Source: Hymenochaete sp. R1
Lineage: Eukaryota; Basidiomycota; Agaricomycetes; Hymenochaetales; Hymenochaetaceae
Direction: 5' to 3'
DNA length: 32,935 nucleotides
NCBI GenBank assembly: GCA_019400425.1
Contig: JAFREE010000210.1
Coordinates: 1 to 32,935 of the forward strand
Positions 21,805 through 32,935 of the stretch are shown here, one piece after another (positions within the stretch are counted from its first letter, which is position 1; the number at the start of each line of letters is the position of its first letter). A model generated the notes under the pieces. It was not told the origin of the DNA, ran no database searches, and saw only the letters and a program-made list of their open reading frames with translations. Both the position numbers and the translations under genes were made by a program.

Positions 21805-24800
21805 ATGGCAGGCCGACCACCCCCGCCCGGAGGTCCCCCTCGTGCCCCAGACGCTGCCTACGCCGGCGACCCTCGCATCGCACCACAGATCCCACAGCCC
21901 AATCCCTTCGGCCACTATGAGAGCGAGAGTGACTTGGGCGACTATCCCTCTAGGCGGAACACATACATGTCGGACCTCGATGGCCAAGCTCCGTATTATG
22001 ATCAGCATGGAGGGTATGAGTATCGTGAGTGCCACATTCCATTTTCTTTTCTTTTTCTCTTTCTCTTCCTTTCTTCGCTTTTCGTGGGACTCTGCATGGT
22101 TTTAGGAGAGTGACTGCGGAGTGGGTGTGGTGGGATCGTGTTTCGTGTGAATTGGGCAGTGTCCTCGAGCCAATCATCAAGTTGGGTTCATTTACCTTTC
22201 TGGACGATGGGCGCCCACCGTCGTTGGTGCGGCCGTCCTGCGACATTCATACCGTACATACACTGCGCAATACTTTTGCGATAGCTTTCGTATCTTGCTC
22301 TCAAGTTACACGTCTCATCCAAACTTCCACTCCACCCTATCTTTAACTTTGCTTCACTCGGAATCAGTCGTAACAGCGCATGATGGCTAACTAACTCACC
22401 CGTTCCCGCATTTAGCACATCCCCGTCACGACGACACCGACTCTGAAGTCGACGTCTACGGCCACCGCTACGAGCCCTCTTCCGAGTCCCTCATGCCCGG
22501 CTCTCGCGCAGGCTTCTCAGAAACCCCCACCCTCTCCGAATACCCTACCGGACCGACCGGTGTGCGAGAACCGTACCCGGCATGGTCGGCCGAACGAAGC
22601 ATCCCTCTGTCCAAAGAGGAGATCGAAGACGTCTTCCTGGACCTTGCCAACAAATTCGGCTTCCAGCGGGACTCGATGCGCAACATGTTCGATTTTTTGA
22701 TGCAGCAGCTCGACAGTCGCGCGTCGCGGATGCCACCTGATCAGGCACTGCTCACGCTTCACGCCGACTACATCGGCGGGTGGCACGCGAACTATCGCAA
22801 GTGGTATTTCGCCGCCCAGCTCGACCTCGACGACGCTGTGGGGCAATCGCAGAACCCGGGCTTGCAGCGGCTGCGCTCAAAGTCTATAAAAAAGAAGGGC
22901 GGGCGGCAGAAGGGGGCCGCGGCGGAGAAGGGCTTGAACGCGGCGCTGGATAGGTGGCGGCAGGCGATGCATAACATGACGCAGTACGATCGGCTCAGGC
23001 AGATTGCGCTGTATCTTTTGTGTTGGGGTGAAGCGGCGCAGGTTCGGTTCTGTCCTGAGGCGTTGTGTTTTATCTTCAAGTGCGCGGACGATTATTATCG
23101 GTCGCCTGAGTGTCAGAATCGGGAGCAGCCGGTGCCGGAGGGACTGTATTTGAGGGCGGTGATCAAGCCTTTGTATAGGTTTATTCGGGACCAGACGTTC
23201 GAGATTGTGGATGGGGCGTTCAAGTTGAGGGAGAAGGACCACGAGGAAGTGATTGGGTATGATGATATCAATCAGCTGTTCTGGTATCCTGAAGGCATCG
23301 CGAGAATCATCTTGACAGACAAGGTTCGTATTATGGCCGACCTTTTTTTTTTTGCTACGTGTTTCTTTTGCTAATATGTGTCGAACGCAGACCCGGCTGG
23401 TGGATGTTGCCCCTCAACACCGTTTCATGAAATTCGATCGTATCGATTGGAACAGGGCCTTCTTCAAAACGTACTACGAAAAACGCTCCTTCCTCCATCT
23501 CCTCGTAAACTTCAACCGTATCTGGGTCATTCACATCTCTCTCTACTGGTACTACACGGCATTCAACTCTCCCACCGTCTACACGCAAGCGGGTCAGCAA
23601 AATCCCACGCGCCCGATGCAATGGTCAGCCACAGCGCTCGGAGGTGCCGTCTCGACGATCATCATGATTATGGCTACGCTCGCAGAGTTCATGTATATCC
23701 CGACGACGTGGAACAACACCTCGCATCTGACGAGACGGCTGCTGTTCTTGTTCGTCACTTTGGGGTTGACGGCTGGTCCAACGTTTTATGTTGCGATCAC
23801 GGACACTCCAGGAGGGTCGAGCACGGTCCCGCTGGTTATTGGTATTGTGCAGTTCTTCATCTCGGTCGTGGCGACGCTCTTGTTCAGCACGATGCCCTCG
23901 GGACGGATGTTCGGTGATCGTGTTGCGGGCAAGTCGAGAAAGTACCTCGCGAGTCAGACGTTCACTGCGAGTTACCCTACGCTCAGCCGGAACGCGCGCA
24001 TTGGCTCGATCGCTCTCTGGATGTTGGTCTTTGGGTGCAAGTTTACGGAATCGTACTTCTTCCTTACGCAGTCTATCCGGGACCCTATTCGGACCATGGT
24101 GGGCATGAAGATCCAGAACTGCAGTGACAAGTTCTTTGGGAGCGCGCTTTGCAGTAATCAGGCGGCATTTACACTCACGATCATGTACATCATGGACCTC
24201 GTCCTATTCTTCCTCGATACCTTCCTTTGGTACGTCATCTGGTCCACGACGATTTCCATCGCGCGTTCGTTCTACCTCGGACTGTCCATCTGGACACCCT
24301 GGCGCGAGATCTTCATGCGTCTCCCAAAACGAATCTACGCTAGGCTGCTCGCGACGCAGGACATGGAAGTCAAGTACAAGCCCAAGGTGCTCGTCAGCCA
24401 GATCTGGAACGCGATTATCATTTCGATGTACCGCGAGCATCTGCTTTCGATCGATCATGTGCAGAAACTGCTGTATCACCAGGTAGCGACGGATGCGGAG
24501 GGCGAGCGGCGCGCGTTGAGGGCTCCGACGTTTTTCATGAGTCAGAGCGATCGTGGATACAAGGGCGAGTTCTTCCCTAACGGCAGCGAGGCGGAGCGTC
24601 GGATTTCGTTCTTTGCGCAGTCGTTGACGACGTCTATCCCTGAACCGCTCCCCGTCGATGCGATGCCGACGTTCACGGTCCTCGTCCCACATTATTCGGA
24701 AAAGATCCTGCTCTCGCTGCGGGAGATCATCAAGGAAGAGAACCAGCAGACGCGGGTGACGCTCCTCGAGTACTTGAAGCAGCTGCATCCTGTCGAATGG

Positions 24801-27800
24801 GAGAACTTTGTGAAGGATACCAAGATCCTCGCGGAGGAGAGTAATATGTTCAGCGGTGCGAATCCGTTTGGAGGTTCGGACGAGAAGAGCGGGATTAACG
24901 GCAAGACGGCGGACGATCTGCCGTTTTATTGTGTTGGGTTTAAGAGTTCGGCGCCTGAGTTTACGCTTCGCACGCGGATTTGGGCTTCGCTCCGTGCGCA
25001 GACGCTTTACCGCACGGTCTCGGGCATGATGAACTACGCAAAGGCGATCAAGCTCCTGTATCGTGTCGAGAACCCGGAGGTGGTGCAGCTGTTTGGCGGG
25101 AACACGGATAAATTGGAACGCGAGCTTGAGCGGATGGCGAGGCGCAAGTTCAAGTTCGTCGTCTCTATGCAGCGCTACTCCAAGTTCAACCCCGCCGAGC
25201 GCGAGAATGCCGAGTTTTTGTTGAGGGCGTACCCGGATTTGCAGATTGCGTACTTGGACGAGGAGCCGTCGAAGAGGGACGGGGGCGAGCCGCGGTTGTT
25301 CTCGGCGCTCATTGACGGACACTCGGAGTATATCCCTGAGACGGGGCGGAGGCGACCGAAGTTCCGTATCGAGCTCCCGGGGAACCCGATCCTTGGAGAC
25401 GGCAAGTCGGACAACCAGAACCACGCGATTATTTTCTACAGGGGCGAGTACCTGCAGCTCATCGACGCGAACCAGGACAACTACCTCGAGGAATGCTTGA
25501 AGATCCGGAACGTGCTCTCCGAGTTCGACGAGTACACCGTGTCGAGCCAGAGTCCGTACGCGCAGTGGGGCCACCAGGATTTCAAGAAGAGCCCGGTGGC
25601 GATCGTCGGGGCGCGCGAGTACATTTTCTCGGAGAACATTGGCGTGTTGGGCGACATCGCTGCGGGGAAGGAGCAGACGTTCGGCACGCTCGCTGCGCGC
25701 GCGCTCTCGTGGATCGGCGGGAAGCTGCATTACGGCCACCCGGACTTCCTCAACGGCATCTTCATGAACACGCGCGGGGGCGTGTCGAAGGCGCAGAAGG
25801 GGCTCCATCTGAACGAGGATATCTTCGCGGGGATGACGGCTATTGGGCGTGGAGGCCAGATTAAGCATTCGGAGTATATCCAGTGTGGGAAGGGTCGGGA
25901 TCTTGGGTTTGGGACGATCTTGAATTTCCAGACGAAGTTGGGGAACGGGATGGGCGAGCAGATGTTGAGTCGGGAGTATTATTACTTGGGGACTCAGTTG
26001 CCGATCGACAGGTTCCTGTCGTTTTATTATGGACATCCGGGGTTCCATATCAACAATATTTTGGTCATTCTGTCGGTGCAGGTGATCATTGTCACGAGTA
26101 CGTTGTCTTTTTCGAGTGATTTTTTTTTGTGGAAAACGCTTTGCTGACGGTGTTGGTTGGTTTTCGATAGTGGTGTTCCTTGGGACGCTTAATAGCTCGG
26201 TCACGATTTGCAAGTTTAATGGGCAAGGACAGTTCATTGGAGGCCAGGCTGGGTGTTATAATTTGGACCCTATTTTCGACTGGGTGAAGCGCTGCATCAT
26301 CAGTATCTTCTTGGTGTTCATGATCGCTTTCTTGCCGCTATTTTTGCAAGGTAGGCGCTGGCTTTTCCTCGGTTTTAACCCCAACACAAAACACTCATCG
26401 GCTTTCTTATAGAACTCGTCGAACGCGGTGCAGTTCGCGCCGTCTTCCGTCTCGCGAAACAGTTCTGCTCCCTCTCCCCCGTCTTCGAGATCTTCTCCAC
26501 CCAGATCCAGTGCAATTCCATCATCAGCAACCTCAACTACGGCGGTGCGCGGTACATCGCGACCGGCCGTGGGTTCGCGACGTCGCGCACGAACTTTGGC
26601 ACGCTCTTCTCGCGCTTCGCGGGCCCGAGCATCTACTTGGGCATGCGCACGCTGATTATGCTGTTGTATGTGACGATCTCGCTGTGGATTCCGCATGTGA
26701 TCTATTTTTGGATCACGACGCTCGCGTTGTGTTTGGCACCGTTCATCTTTAACCCGCATCAGTTCTCGTATGCGGATTATATTATTGATTATAGGTAATG
26801 TGGATTTTGTCGCCGTGTTGTTGTTTGTTATGCGAATTAGATTGATCGTCTGACATATGTTACTTTTTCAGGGAGTTCTTGCGATGGATGTCTCGTGGAA
26901 ATTCCCGTGCGCACAAGAACGCTTGGATTGGATACTGTCGGTTGTCTCGTACCATGATCACAGGGTACAAGCGTAAGAAGCTTGGCTTGCCTTCGGACAA
27001 GTCGCAAGGCGGTAATGACACTCAACGTCGTGCGACCTGGCGGACCGTCTTCATGTCGGAGATTGTTTTCCCTATCTGCATGGCCATCCTTTTCATCATC
27101 GCATACTTGTTCGTCAAATCGTTCCCGCAGGTCACCGGAAGACAGAATGCGAGCCCGCTCATCCGTATTGCGATCGTGTCTCTGGGTCCGATCGTGTTCA
27201 ACGCAGCGGTCCTGCTTGTGCTATTCATGGTTTCGCTCTTCCTAGGTCCCATGTTCGACACCGTCTTCCCCAAATTCGGCTCGGTCATCGCCTTCATCGC
27301 ACACGGGCTCGCGCTCATCGGCATGGTCGGCTTTTTCGAGTTTTTGTGGTTCCTGGAGCTGTGGAACGCGTCACACGCCGTGCTGGGGATGATCGCCATC
27401 ATCTTCATCGAGCGGGCGATCTTCAAGATCCTGATTTCCGTGTTCCTGTCGCGCGAGTTCAAGCACGACGAGACGAACCGCGCGTGGTGGACGGGCAAGT
27501 GGTACGGGCGCGGGCTGGGGACACATGCGTTCAGTCAGCCGGCGAGGGAGTTTGTGGTGAAGATTATTGAGCTGTCGCTTTGGTGTTCGGATTTCTTGAT
27601 CTGTCATATTTTGTTGTTTTTGTTGTCGGTGCCGTTGGTGGTGCCGTACATTAACAAGTTCCATTCGATGATGTTGTGTAAGTGGTTTCGTTCATTCGTT
27701 CATTCGTCCAGCTCGTTTCGGTTTCGGTTTCGGTTTCCGCGCCTGTTTGTTTCTGGTTTACTGACGAAGATGTTTTTTTTGTTGCTTTCGTTTAGTCTGG

Positions 27801-28068
27801 CTCCGTCCTTCGAGGCAGATCCACGCGCCGCTGTATTCGATCAAGCAGAAGCAGAAGCGCAGGCGGATCGTGTTCAGGTACACGTTTGTGTTCTTTGGCG
27901 TCTTCGCCATCTTCGTCGCCTTGATTGCTGTCCGTAAGTGGTTTTTTCTTCCCTCCTTGATATCGAGTCGAGTCGAATGCTCATTGTCTTGTTTTTTTGG
28001 GGGCGATTGTAGCGGCTATTTTCAGCGGGATTATCGATGAGAATTGTACAGTTTGCCAGAACGTTTAG
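21805..28068 (+). CDS. FKS1: 1,3-beta-glucan synthase catalytic subunit (1798 aa)
   Basis: Plasma-membrane GT48 synthase that makes cell-wall 1,3-beta-glucan from UDP-glucose, activated by Rho1. Exons: 21805-22024, 22416-23323, 23391-26097, 26171-26350, 26413-26794, 26872-27677, 27796-27933, 28013-28068 (5397 nt, all phases checked). The first ~150 residues are Pro/Gly/acidic and disordered. The FKS1 N-terminal domain contains [21 protein letters not shown] first membrane block is followed by the large cytosolic glucan synthase domain, with [34 protein letters not shown] and [20 protein letters not shown], then a second block of many helices. Hot spot 1 reads FLTQSIRDP (about 597-606) and hot spot 2 DWVKRCIIS (about 1313). 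The protein ends [12 protein letters not shown]. Length matches fungal FKS proteins (1750-1900 aa). Confidence 0.98.
27711..27738 (+). repeat. GGTTTC-type short repeat in FKS1 intron 6
   Basis: TTCATTCG and GGTTTC units in tandem inside the intron 27678-27795; intronic and without predicted coding effect. Confidence 0.6.
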
Positions 28069-29140
28069 ACATTTGCTTCTTTGCTTCCTTTTTCTTTTAC
28101 GTCTTTACTTTTTTACGCCTTCACTTCACTCCTACTTCTTTTTTTCTCTCTCTCATCGAACATCTTCATCTTCATTTTTTTCGTATCCACTACACACACA
28201 CTTGTCATCTATCTCATCTGCACGTACACATACATACACACACACCGACGCCGCTATCCCCCTCGTCCTCTCGTCCTCTCGTCACTATAAATCAACTACC
28301 CCTTTTGCATAAGATGGACCTCCTTTTTCTTCTTTCTCTTCTTTCTCTCTTTTCATGCCCTTTCTATCTTCTATCTTCTATCTTCTCTTTTCATGTTTTT
28401 TTTTCTCTGAAATTCAATATTTTGTTTTTGTTTTGTTTTGTTAGTGTGTTTGTTTGTTGAGTAATGAGTATGACCCGACAAGCCGACCCGCCAGCCCGAC
28501 ACACGTAGGAGTAGTAGGAGTAGGAGTAGGAGTAGGAGTGGTAGCAAGTGCAATTCTCATCGCATCGCATCGCGTTTTTCTCTTTTCTTTGTTTCTTTTT
28601 TTCTTCTTTGGTGTGTGTATGCATCTCGTCTATCGTTTTGGCGTTCTGCAACTGGCGACGGGGAAACGGGGCGACACGCGTTCACTTGGGCTCGAGCTGG
28701 GGCTGCTTGGGGCTGGGGCTTGGTAAACGCACAACGCACAAATACTTCCTCATCCTCACCTCGCACCTCGCACCTCGCACGCGCCGCTATCTTCTTTTTT
28801 CTTTTCCTTTCTCTCCTTCGGTTGGTGTCGGTGTCGGTGTTGGTGATGATGGACTCTCTCTCCTAGACTCCTACCCGCGTGCTTATCTCATGACTACTGG
28901 ACTTTTTAAACTCTTGAACTCTTGAACTTTTGGACAATGCACCCCTTACTGCCTTGCCTCGCCTCGGATGCATACGGACAGACAAACAGGGAGGGATCAT
29001 AGATACTGGTACACATCCTATCCTATCTTTTTTATTGCACTCTATCCCAGCCATCCTATCGTTGTATTCCAACTATTTCCTTTTCCCCTTCACTGTAGAC
29101 TGTAGTGCTGTAATGCTGTCATACACTAGTATATACTCCT
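28069..29140. other. FKS1 3' flank and transposon-adjacent spacer, no gene
   Basis: About 1.07 kb with heavy T/C tracts, CACA stretches and a GGAGTA repeat near 28507-28540. Overlapping ORFs in all frames are composed of Phe, Leu and Ser from the pyrimidine bias and are not credible genes. The early part is probably the FKS1 3' untranslated region. Confidence 0.55.
28507..28540 (+). repeat. GGAGTA short tandem repeat
   Basis: Tandem GGAGTA units with minor variants, in the FKS1 3' flank. No function assigned. Confidence 0.75.
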
Positions 29141-29158
29141 TAGTGATGTGCACGGGCG

Positions 29159-29296
29159 CGGAACGTTCCGCATCCGGGATGCGGAAATAATTTCCGCCGG
29201 AAGCGTAAGACATTTTGAGACGGTCTATTTCCGGCGTAAAATTTACGCCGGAAGCGGAAGTCGGGATGGGAAAAATCGCGGAACCGGCGATTTCCG
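29159..29296. repeat. Subterminal palindromic TTCCG/CGGAA motif block of the hAT element
   Basis: Ten copies of TTCCG or its complement CGGAA occur in 138 bp, at 29159, 29166, 29182, 29192, 29198, 29229, 29249, 29255, 29279 and 29292. Two perfect interrupted palindromes stand out: arms of 10 bases around one base (29166-29186), and arms of 12 bases around one base (29229-29253). hAT transposases are known to bind short subterminal repeats, so this is the likely binding platform; hairpin formation is also possible. Confidence 0.8.
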
Positions 29297-29762
29297 CATA
29301 CCGCACATGATGTACAACTACCCGGTAAGGGACAACTATTAGCTCCGACTCTTCATTAGCAACCATCATGTCCACGGTCCTGACCGTCGTCGACAACTGT
29401 TTTTCTCTTCGCTCTATTCGCATCGCGTGAACTGTTGGGTCCATCGAATGTTCAATGGAAGGGCTTAGTGTGGGTTACTCATGAAAAGTTCGACTGGTGG
29501 GGCTCTAGATGGAGTGATTGAGGAACTTAAACGGTAAGGATGGTTCACGATCTTCATTGATCAAGGGGTGCTCATGTCTTTTTTCAAGGTCGCGAGTCTT
29601 TAGGTCACTTTTCATGTTCCATAGATGCTTTCTGGTGTTTCAAATGAGCATATGCGATAGGAAAATTCAGATCTTGGATGAAGAGGAGAGTAAGATCGTG
29701 ACGATAAATACGCAGCAAGAGAGCACGTCTTGTTCCCACTGAAGCGACTCTTCCTTCTCATC

Positions 29763-32700
29763 ATGGCTAAAGATTCTGTCGACAACAATCTCATTGTTAC
29801 TGGAGCTCGGATTCGCCGTCCCACTCAACGTGCGCTTGGAGAAGATACGGTGAGCGAGCAGGCAAGTGCAAATGCCCGCCAAGGTAAGACGGGCAGCCCA
29901 GAGTCCGTCTCCACCTTGGACTCGTTCTTGGTTCCTTGCCAGAGCGTCGCGAATGTGAAGAAAGGAAAGGTTCCCGAAGTGTCGAGCATTGACGTCGATC
30001 AGAGTTCAGATTCTGCGGCTTACGAGTCTGAGACGTCTGATTCCACGGTACGCTCGATTCCTTCTCTAGTATACGCGCCTTTCTTCTAATACAAACCCAG
30101 GACACTGAAGGCGAGTTACCGCGCATCATTCTTCCGAAGAAACGCAGGCGCAAGACAAAGAAGACGCGCAAGACATGGAAAGTCAAGGTCTTAGGCCGGA
30201 CAGAATCTAATCAGTCCAATGCCGTCAGTGTCGCCTCAGAACCATCCCCTCCTGCAGCCCTGCGGGATTCAGATGTAGAGATCCAAGGTGTTAGTGACGG
30301 GAAGGGATTCACCCCTTACATAACCCCGCCCAACCGTGATACACCACGACCTTTTGTTTCGGTGAGTTCCTCGCTCGTCTAGGTTTCTCCATCAAACTGA
30401 TGCGCATTGGTTCCAGAGGGACAGCCCAGCAACCTTCTTTTTTAAGAGGGTTGACTGCGACGACTGCGGGAAAACAGAGCCAAACACTGTGTACTACCAG
30501 TGCCTTCGTTGCGCGTTTCGTAGTGGTATTGGGAAAGACGCTAAGTCGTCAAAAAGTGGTGAGTGACTTCTCGTTCTACTTTCTACACAGATAAGCATTC
30601 AACTCGCGCTCATCCCCCGATAGGTATGATCTACCATCTCAACACCAAGCATCCCAGCATGCATTTGCTTTTCAGACATCTAAACGAGGTTCGTCATGAA
30701 CGGATGCCGACGAAGCTGGAGGTAGATGTTGCCACCGGGGCGAAAGGTTTGGGACTGTATTCTTTGCTTGTTTTTTTTTTGTTGATGGCCATTGTGTTTC
30801 AGTGCTACAAGAGAGTGAGCTACAGGCTCTCTGCACCCATGCCGTTGCACAGCTATCGGTGCTTGATCACCTCAAGGACGCTGATGCAGTGAGAGCATTT
30901 GTAAGTGTTCGACTTCACCATCGGGATGCGTTTGTTTACAGACCATACAGGGCAAGTTTGATAAAGACGCTTTGGCAAAGGAGGTCGCGAAATTCATCGT
31001 GGGCTCAGATCAGCCCTTCAGCATTGTGGAGGATGATTTTTTTGTCCGTTTCGTACGGTATCTATGTCGTGACAAAGGACTGGAACTTCCCGGTCGAACA
31101 GCTGTTCGAACAAAGTTTAGGGACCTCACTAAGACTGAGTACGAGAGATCAGTGGAAGAGTGCAAGGTTCGCCGTGTTTTCCAGACTGCTCGCATTTACT
31201 TAAACAAGTCCTTTATGTTCAGAATGTGCCGGGGAAGCTTGCTCTGATCTCTGATGCTTGGACATCCGAATCTGGCTTTGCTTTCTTGGCTACTAATATG
31301 CAGTATATCGGGACCGATGGAAATTTGCGTAGGTTTATTCTGGCTTTAATTGGTAGATCGCAGCTCAAGTTCACTGTAGATGAGCGCCTGCTGTCTCTCG
31401 ATGAGATTCACGGACGTCACACCGGAGAAAACTTGGCTTGCATGATCTGGAAGGTTGTAAAGAGGTTTGCAATCGAACGCAAAGTACGTTACAAAGAGCT
31501 TTTTGGCTGGCACGGCTATTTCTGACGCGTGGATGGCGTAGGTCATCTCAGTCACTTGTGACAATGCCAGCAACAATGATACAATGCTTGAAAAGCTAGA
31601 GGAACGGTTTCGGCGTGAAGATATTGAGTTTGACGCGTCCAACGCTCGTATTAGATGCATGCCACATTCCCTTCACCTGGCTGCCCTGAAGGTTCGACTT
31701 ATTATTTCGTAGCTCAGCTGTTTTCTGACTCAGAGCCGTTTCAAGTTATTGGAAGCTTTGGGTGTCGCACGAGGGTCTTCAGAGGACGACGTCACCGCGT
31801 ACGCTGACACGTTCCCAGAGTCCGAATCTGAAAGTGTCGCACGCGTCGATGAGGACGGTAGAGCAGCTGATGTAACAGATGACAATGGACGTGGATGGTC
31901 CGCTATTAAGACAGTACGTCGTCTCCTCCATTCAACCCCCTTTTCTTCTGGCTCACCTTTTCGTAGCTTCGGACCTTCATTCGCATGATTCGATCTTCTC
32001 CCCAGCTCAGACAGGCTTTCCTCGAAGTTGCACGAAATACAGACACCATCGCCGCTGGAGACAGTAATCTTATGCTCATACTCGACGTGGTGACTCGTTG
32101 GTCCTCGACACATCAGATGCTCGCCCGAGCCATACGTTTGCGTCCTGTAATTGACAGATACATCGCGAGGCACTCTCTTTACGAATATCGACTCAGTGAG
32201 GAAGACTGGCTCGCCATTAAGCGCGTAACTGGATGGTTGGAAGCTTTCCGATATGCCACAACGGCAATGTCGGCTTCTCAATCCGCTACTCTCTCAACTG
32301 TCTTCGGCCAGTTCCTTCATCTGCAAGACGTACTTCGTCAGGCCCGTCAAAGTGTACCTGAAGATTCGACCCGTCTACGAGATGGAATTCAAGCTGCGCA
32401 CCAAAAGTTGGCCGAGTACCTTGGCAAGTTCAGCCAATCAGATTATTTTATATGGGCCGCTCGTAAGTTATTTCATGTGTGACGTGCAGTATTTGTGATC
32501 TAATGGCTTTCTGTTTTCTAGTCTTGGACCCTCGTATTTCGCATGCCAACCTCCTCCACTCCGTCCAAGACAACGACACGCTGGTTGATATAGTCAACAA
32601 CGCAAAAAACCGTCTTGAAAGTCACTATCAGCGTCATTACGCTTCTTTTGAGTCCTCACGCCTGGCCGCGTCGTTGGCAGGTGATGTCGGTGTTCAGCCT

Positions 32701-32935
32701 GCTTCTATTGATCTGGGCCATCTGTTTTCGAATGGAGGAAATAGAAAACAGAAAGACGAATTAGCCAGGTACTTTGAACTCGAACCAGAGTCCTGGGGCT
32801 CATGCGAACCTGTAGGATGGTGGAAGGTGCACACATGGAAATTTCCGGCTTTGGCACGACTCGCCAGGGATATCCACTGTATTCCTGGGTCTTCTGTGGC
32901 GGTGGAGCGTGTATTTTCGAGTGCGCGGGACACTA
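29763..32935 (+). CDS. hAT transposase, 11 exons, C-terminus cut by window end
   Basis: DNA transposase of the hAT superfamily (RNase H-like DDE enzyme, nuclear). Exons: 29763-30047, 30101-30361, 30417-30558, 30624-30746, 30803-30900, 30942-31166, 31223-31483, 31542-31691, 31734-31913, 31967-32462, 32522-end; all phases agree. Residues 1-180 are acidic then basic (PKKRRRKTKKTRK, a nuclear signal). A zinc-finger region of BED type follows: C196, C199, C211, C214, H234, H239. The catalytic core shows D389 in ISDAWTSESG and D472 in VTCDNASNN, the conserved W620 in VTRWSSTHQ, and near the edge the hAT dimerisation block SSVAVERVFSSARD, whose E is the likely third catalytic residue. Ten introns is many for a transposase. 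The start ATG is the first in frame; the stop is outside the window. Confidence 0.9.

Larger units (their letters stand above)
29141..32935 (+). mobile_element. hAT-family DNA transposon, left end and transposase (right end outside window)
   Basis: The element appears to begin at 29141 with TAGTGATGTGCACGGG, which has the form of hAT terminal inverted repeats ((C/T)AGNG.TGTGCA). The eight bases before it (29133-29140, ATACTCCT) would be the target-site duplication, but the partner lies beyond the window. Next comes a palindrome-rich subterminal block (29159-29296), then an untranslated spacer with no gene (29311-29762), then the transposase gene from 29763 to the right edge. All transposase exons are open and in phase, with no nonsense codon, so the copy looks recent or active. 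It is inserted downstream of FKS1, about 1.07 kb from its stop codon. Confidence 0.85.

Noticed and set aside
24204..26237. 677-aa minus-strand ORF opposite FKS1
   Set aside because: It is the antisense shadow of a highly biased FKS1 exon; it is Arg/Leu-rich, has no family signal, and ends with the exon.
28037..28925. Several overlapping ORFs rich in Phe, Leu and Ser
   Set aside because: They arise from pyrimidine tracts in the FKS1 3' flank and are open in all three frames at once.

Overview
This is a fungal nuclear segment, most likely from an Agaricomycete (mushroom-forming basidiomycete). The evidence is dense short introns of about 50-90 nt with GT..AG ends, compact gene spacing, secreted thaumatin-like and GPI-anchored proteins, a long FKS1-type glucan synthase and an intron-rich hAT transposon. 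The species cannot be read from the sequence. Nearly all models below were rebuilt by hand: every exon join was checked for splice dinucleotides, phase and continuity with the protein family.

Layout. Positions 1-2444 (minus strand) hold two tandem thaumatin-like protein genes; the first runs off the left edge. Positions 3200-3708 hold a possible small secreted protein. Positions 3796-4927 (minus) hold a REEP/YOP1-type membrane-shaping protein with an apparent 2-nt frameshift in a conserved motif. Positions 5184-6799 (plus) hold a BAH domain protein with a split PHD finger. DUF952 (minus, 7089-7493) and MCM6 (plus, 7728-11048) share a 234-bp divergent promoter carrying an MluI cell-cycle box. 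An 11-exon amino-acid/GABA-type permease follows on minus (11241-13389). The kinetochore gene MTW1/MIS12 is at 14348-15468, with two MluI boxes just upstream. A GPI-anchored Ser-rich surface protein is at 16316-17195.

Positions 17.2-21.8 kb are gene-poor, rich in pyrimidine tracts and microsatellites, with one plausible secreted-protein ORF (19238-19762). FKS1 (1,3-beta-glucan synthase, 8 exons, 1798 aa) fills 21805-28068. From 29141 to the right edge lies the left part of an apparently intact hAT-family transposon: a terminal block packed with palindromic TTCCG/CGGAA motifs, then an 11-exon BED-like zinc-finger transposase cut by the window end.

Themes: cell wall and secretion (FKS1, GPI protein, thaumatin-like proteins), cell-cycle genes (MCM6, MTW1) that share a candidate G1/S promoter element, and one young-looking mobile element. 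I saw no RNA genes and no CRISPR array. The most unusual signals are matching 7-nt microexons in both thaumatin-like genes, the split PHD finger, the broken REEP reading frame, and the palindrome-rich transposon end.
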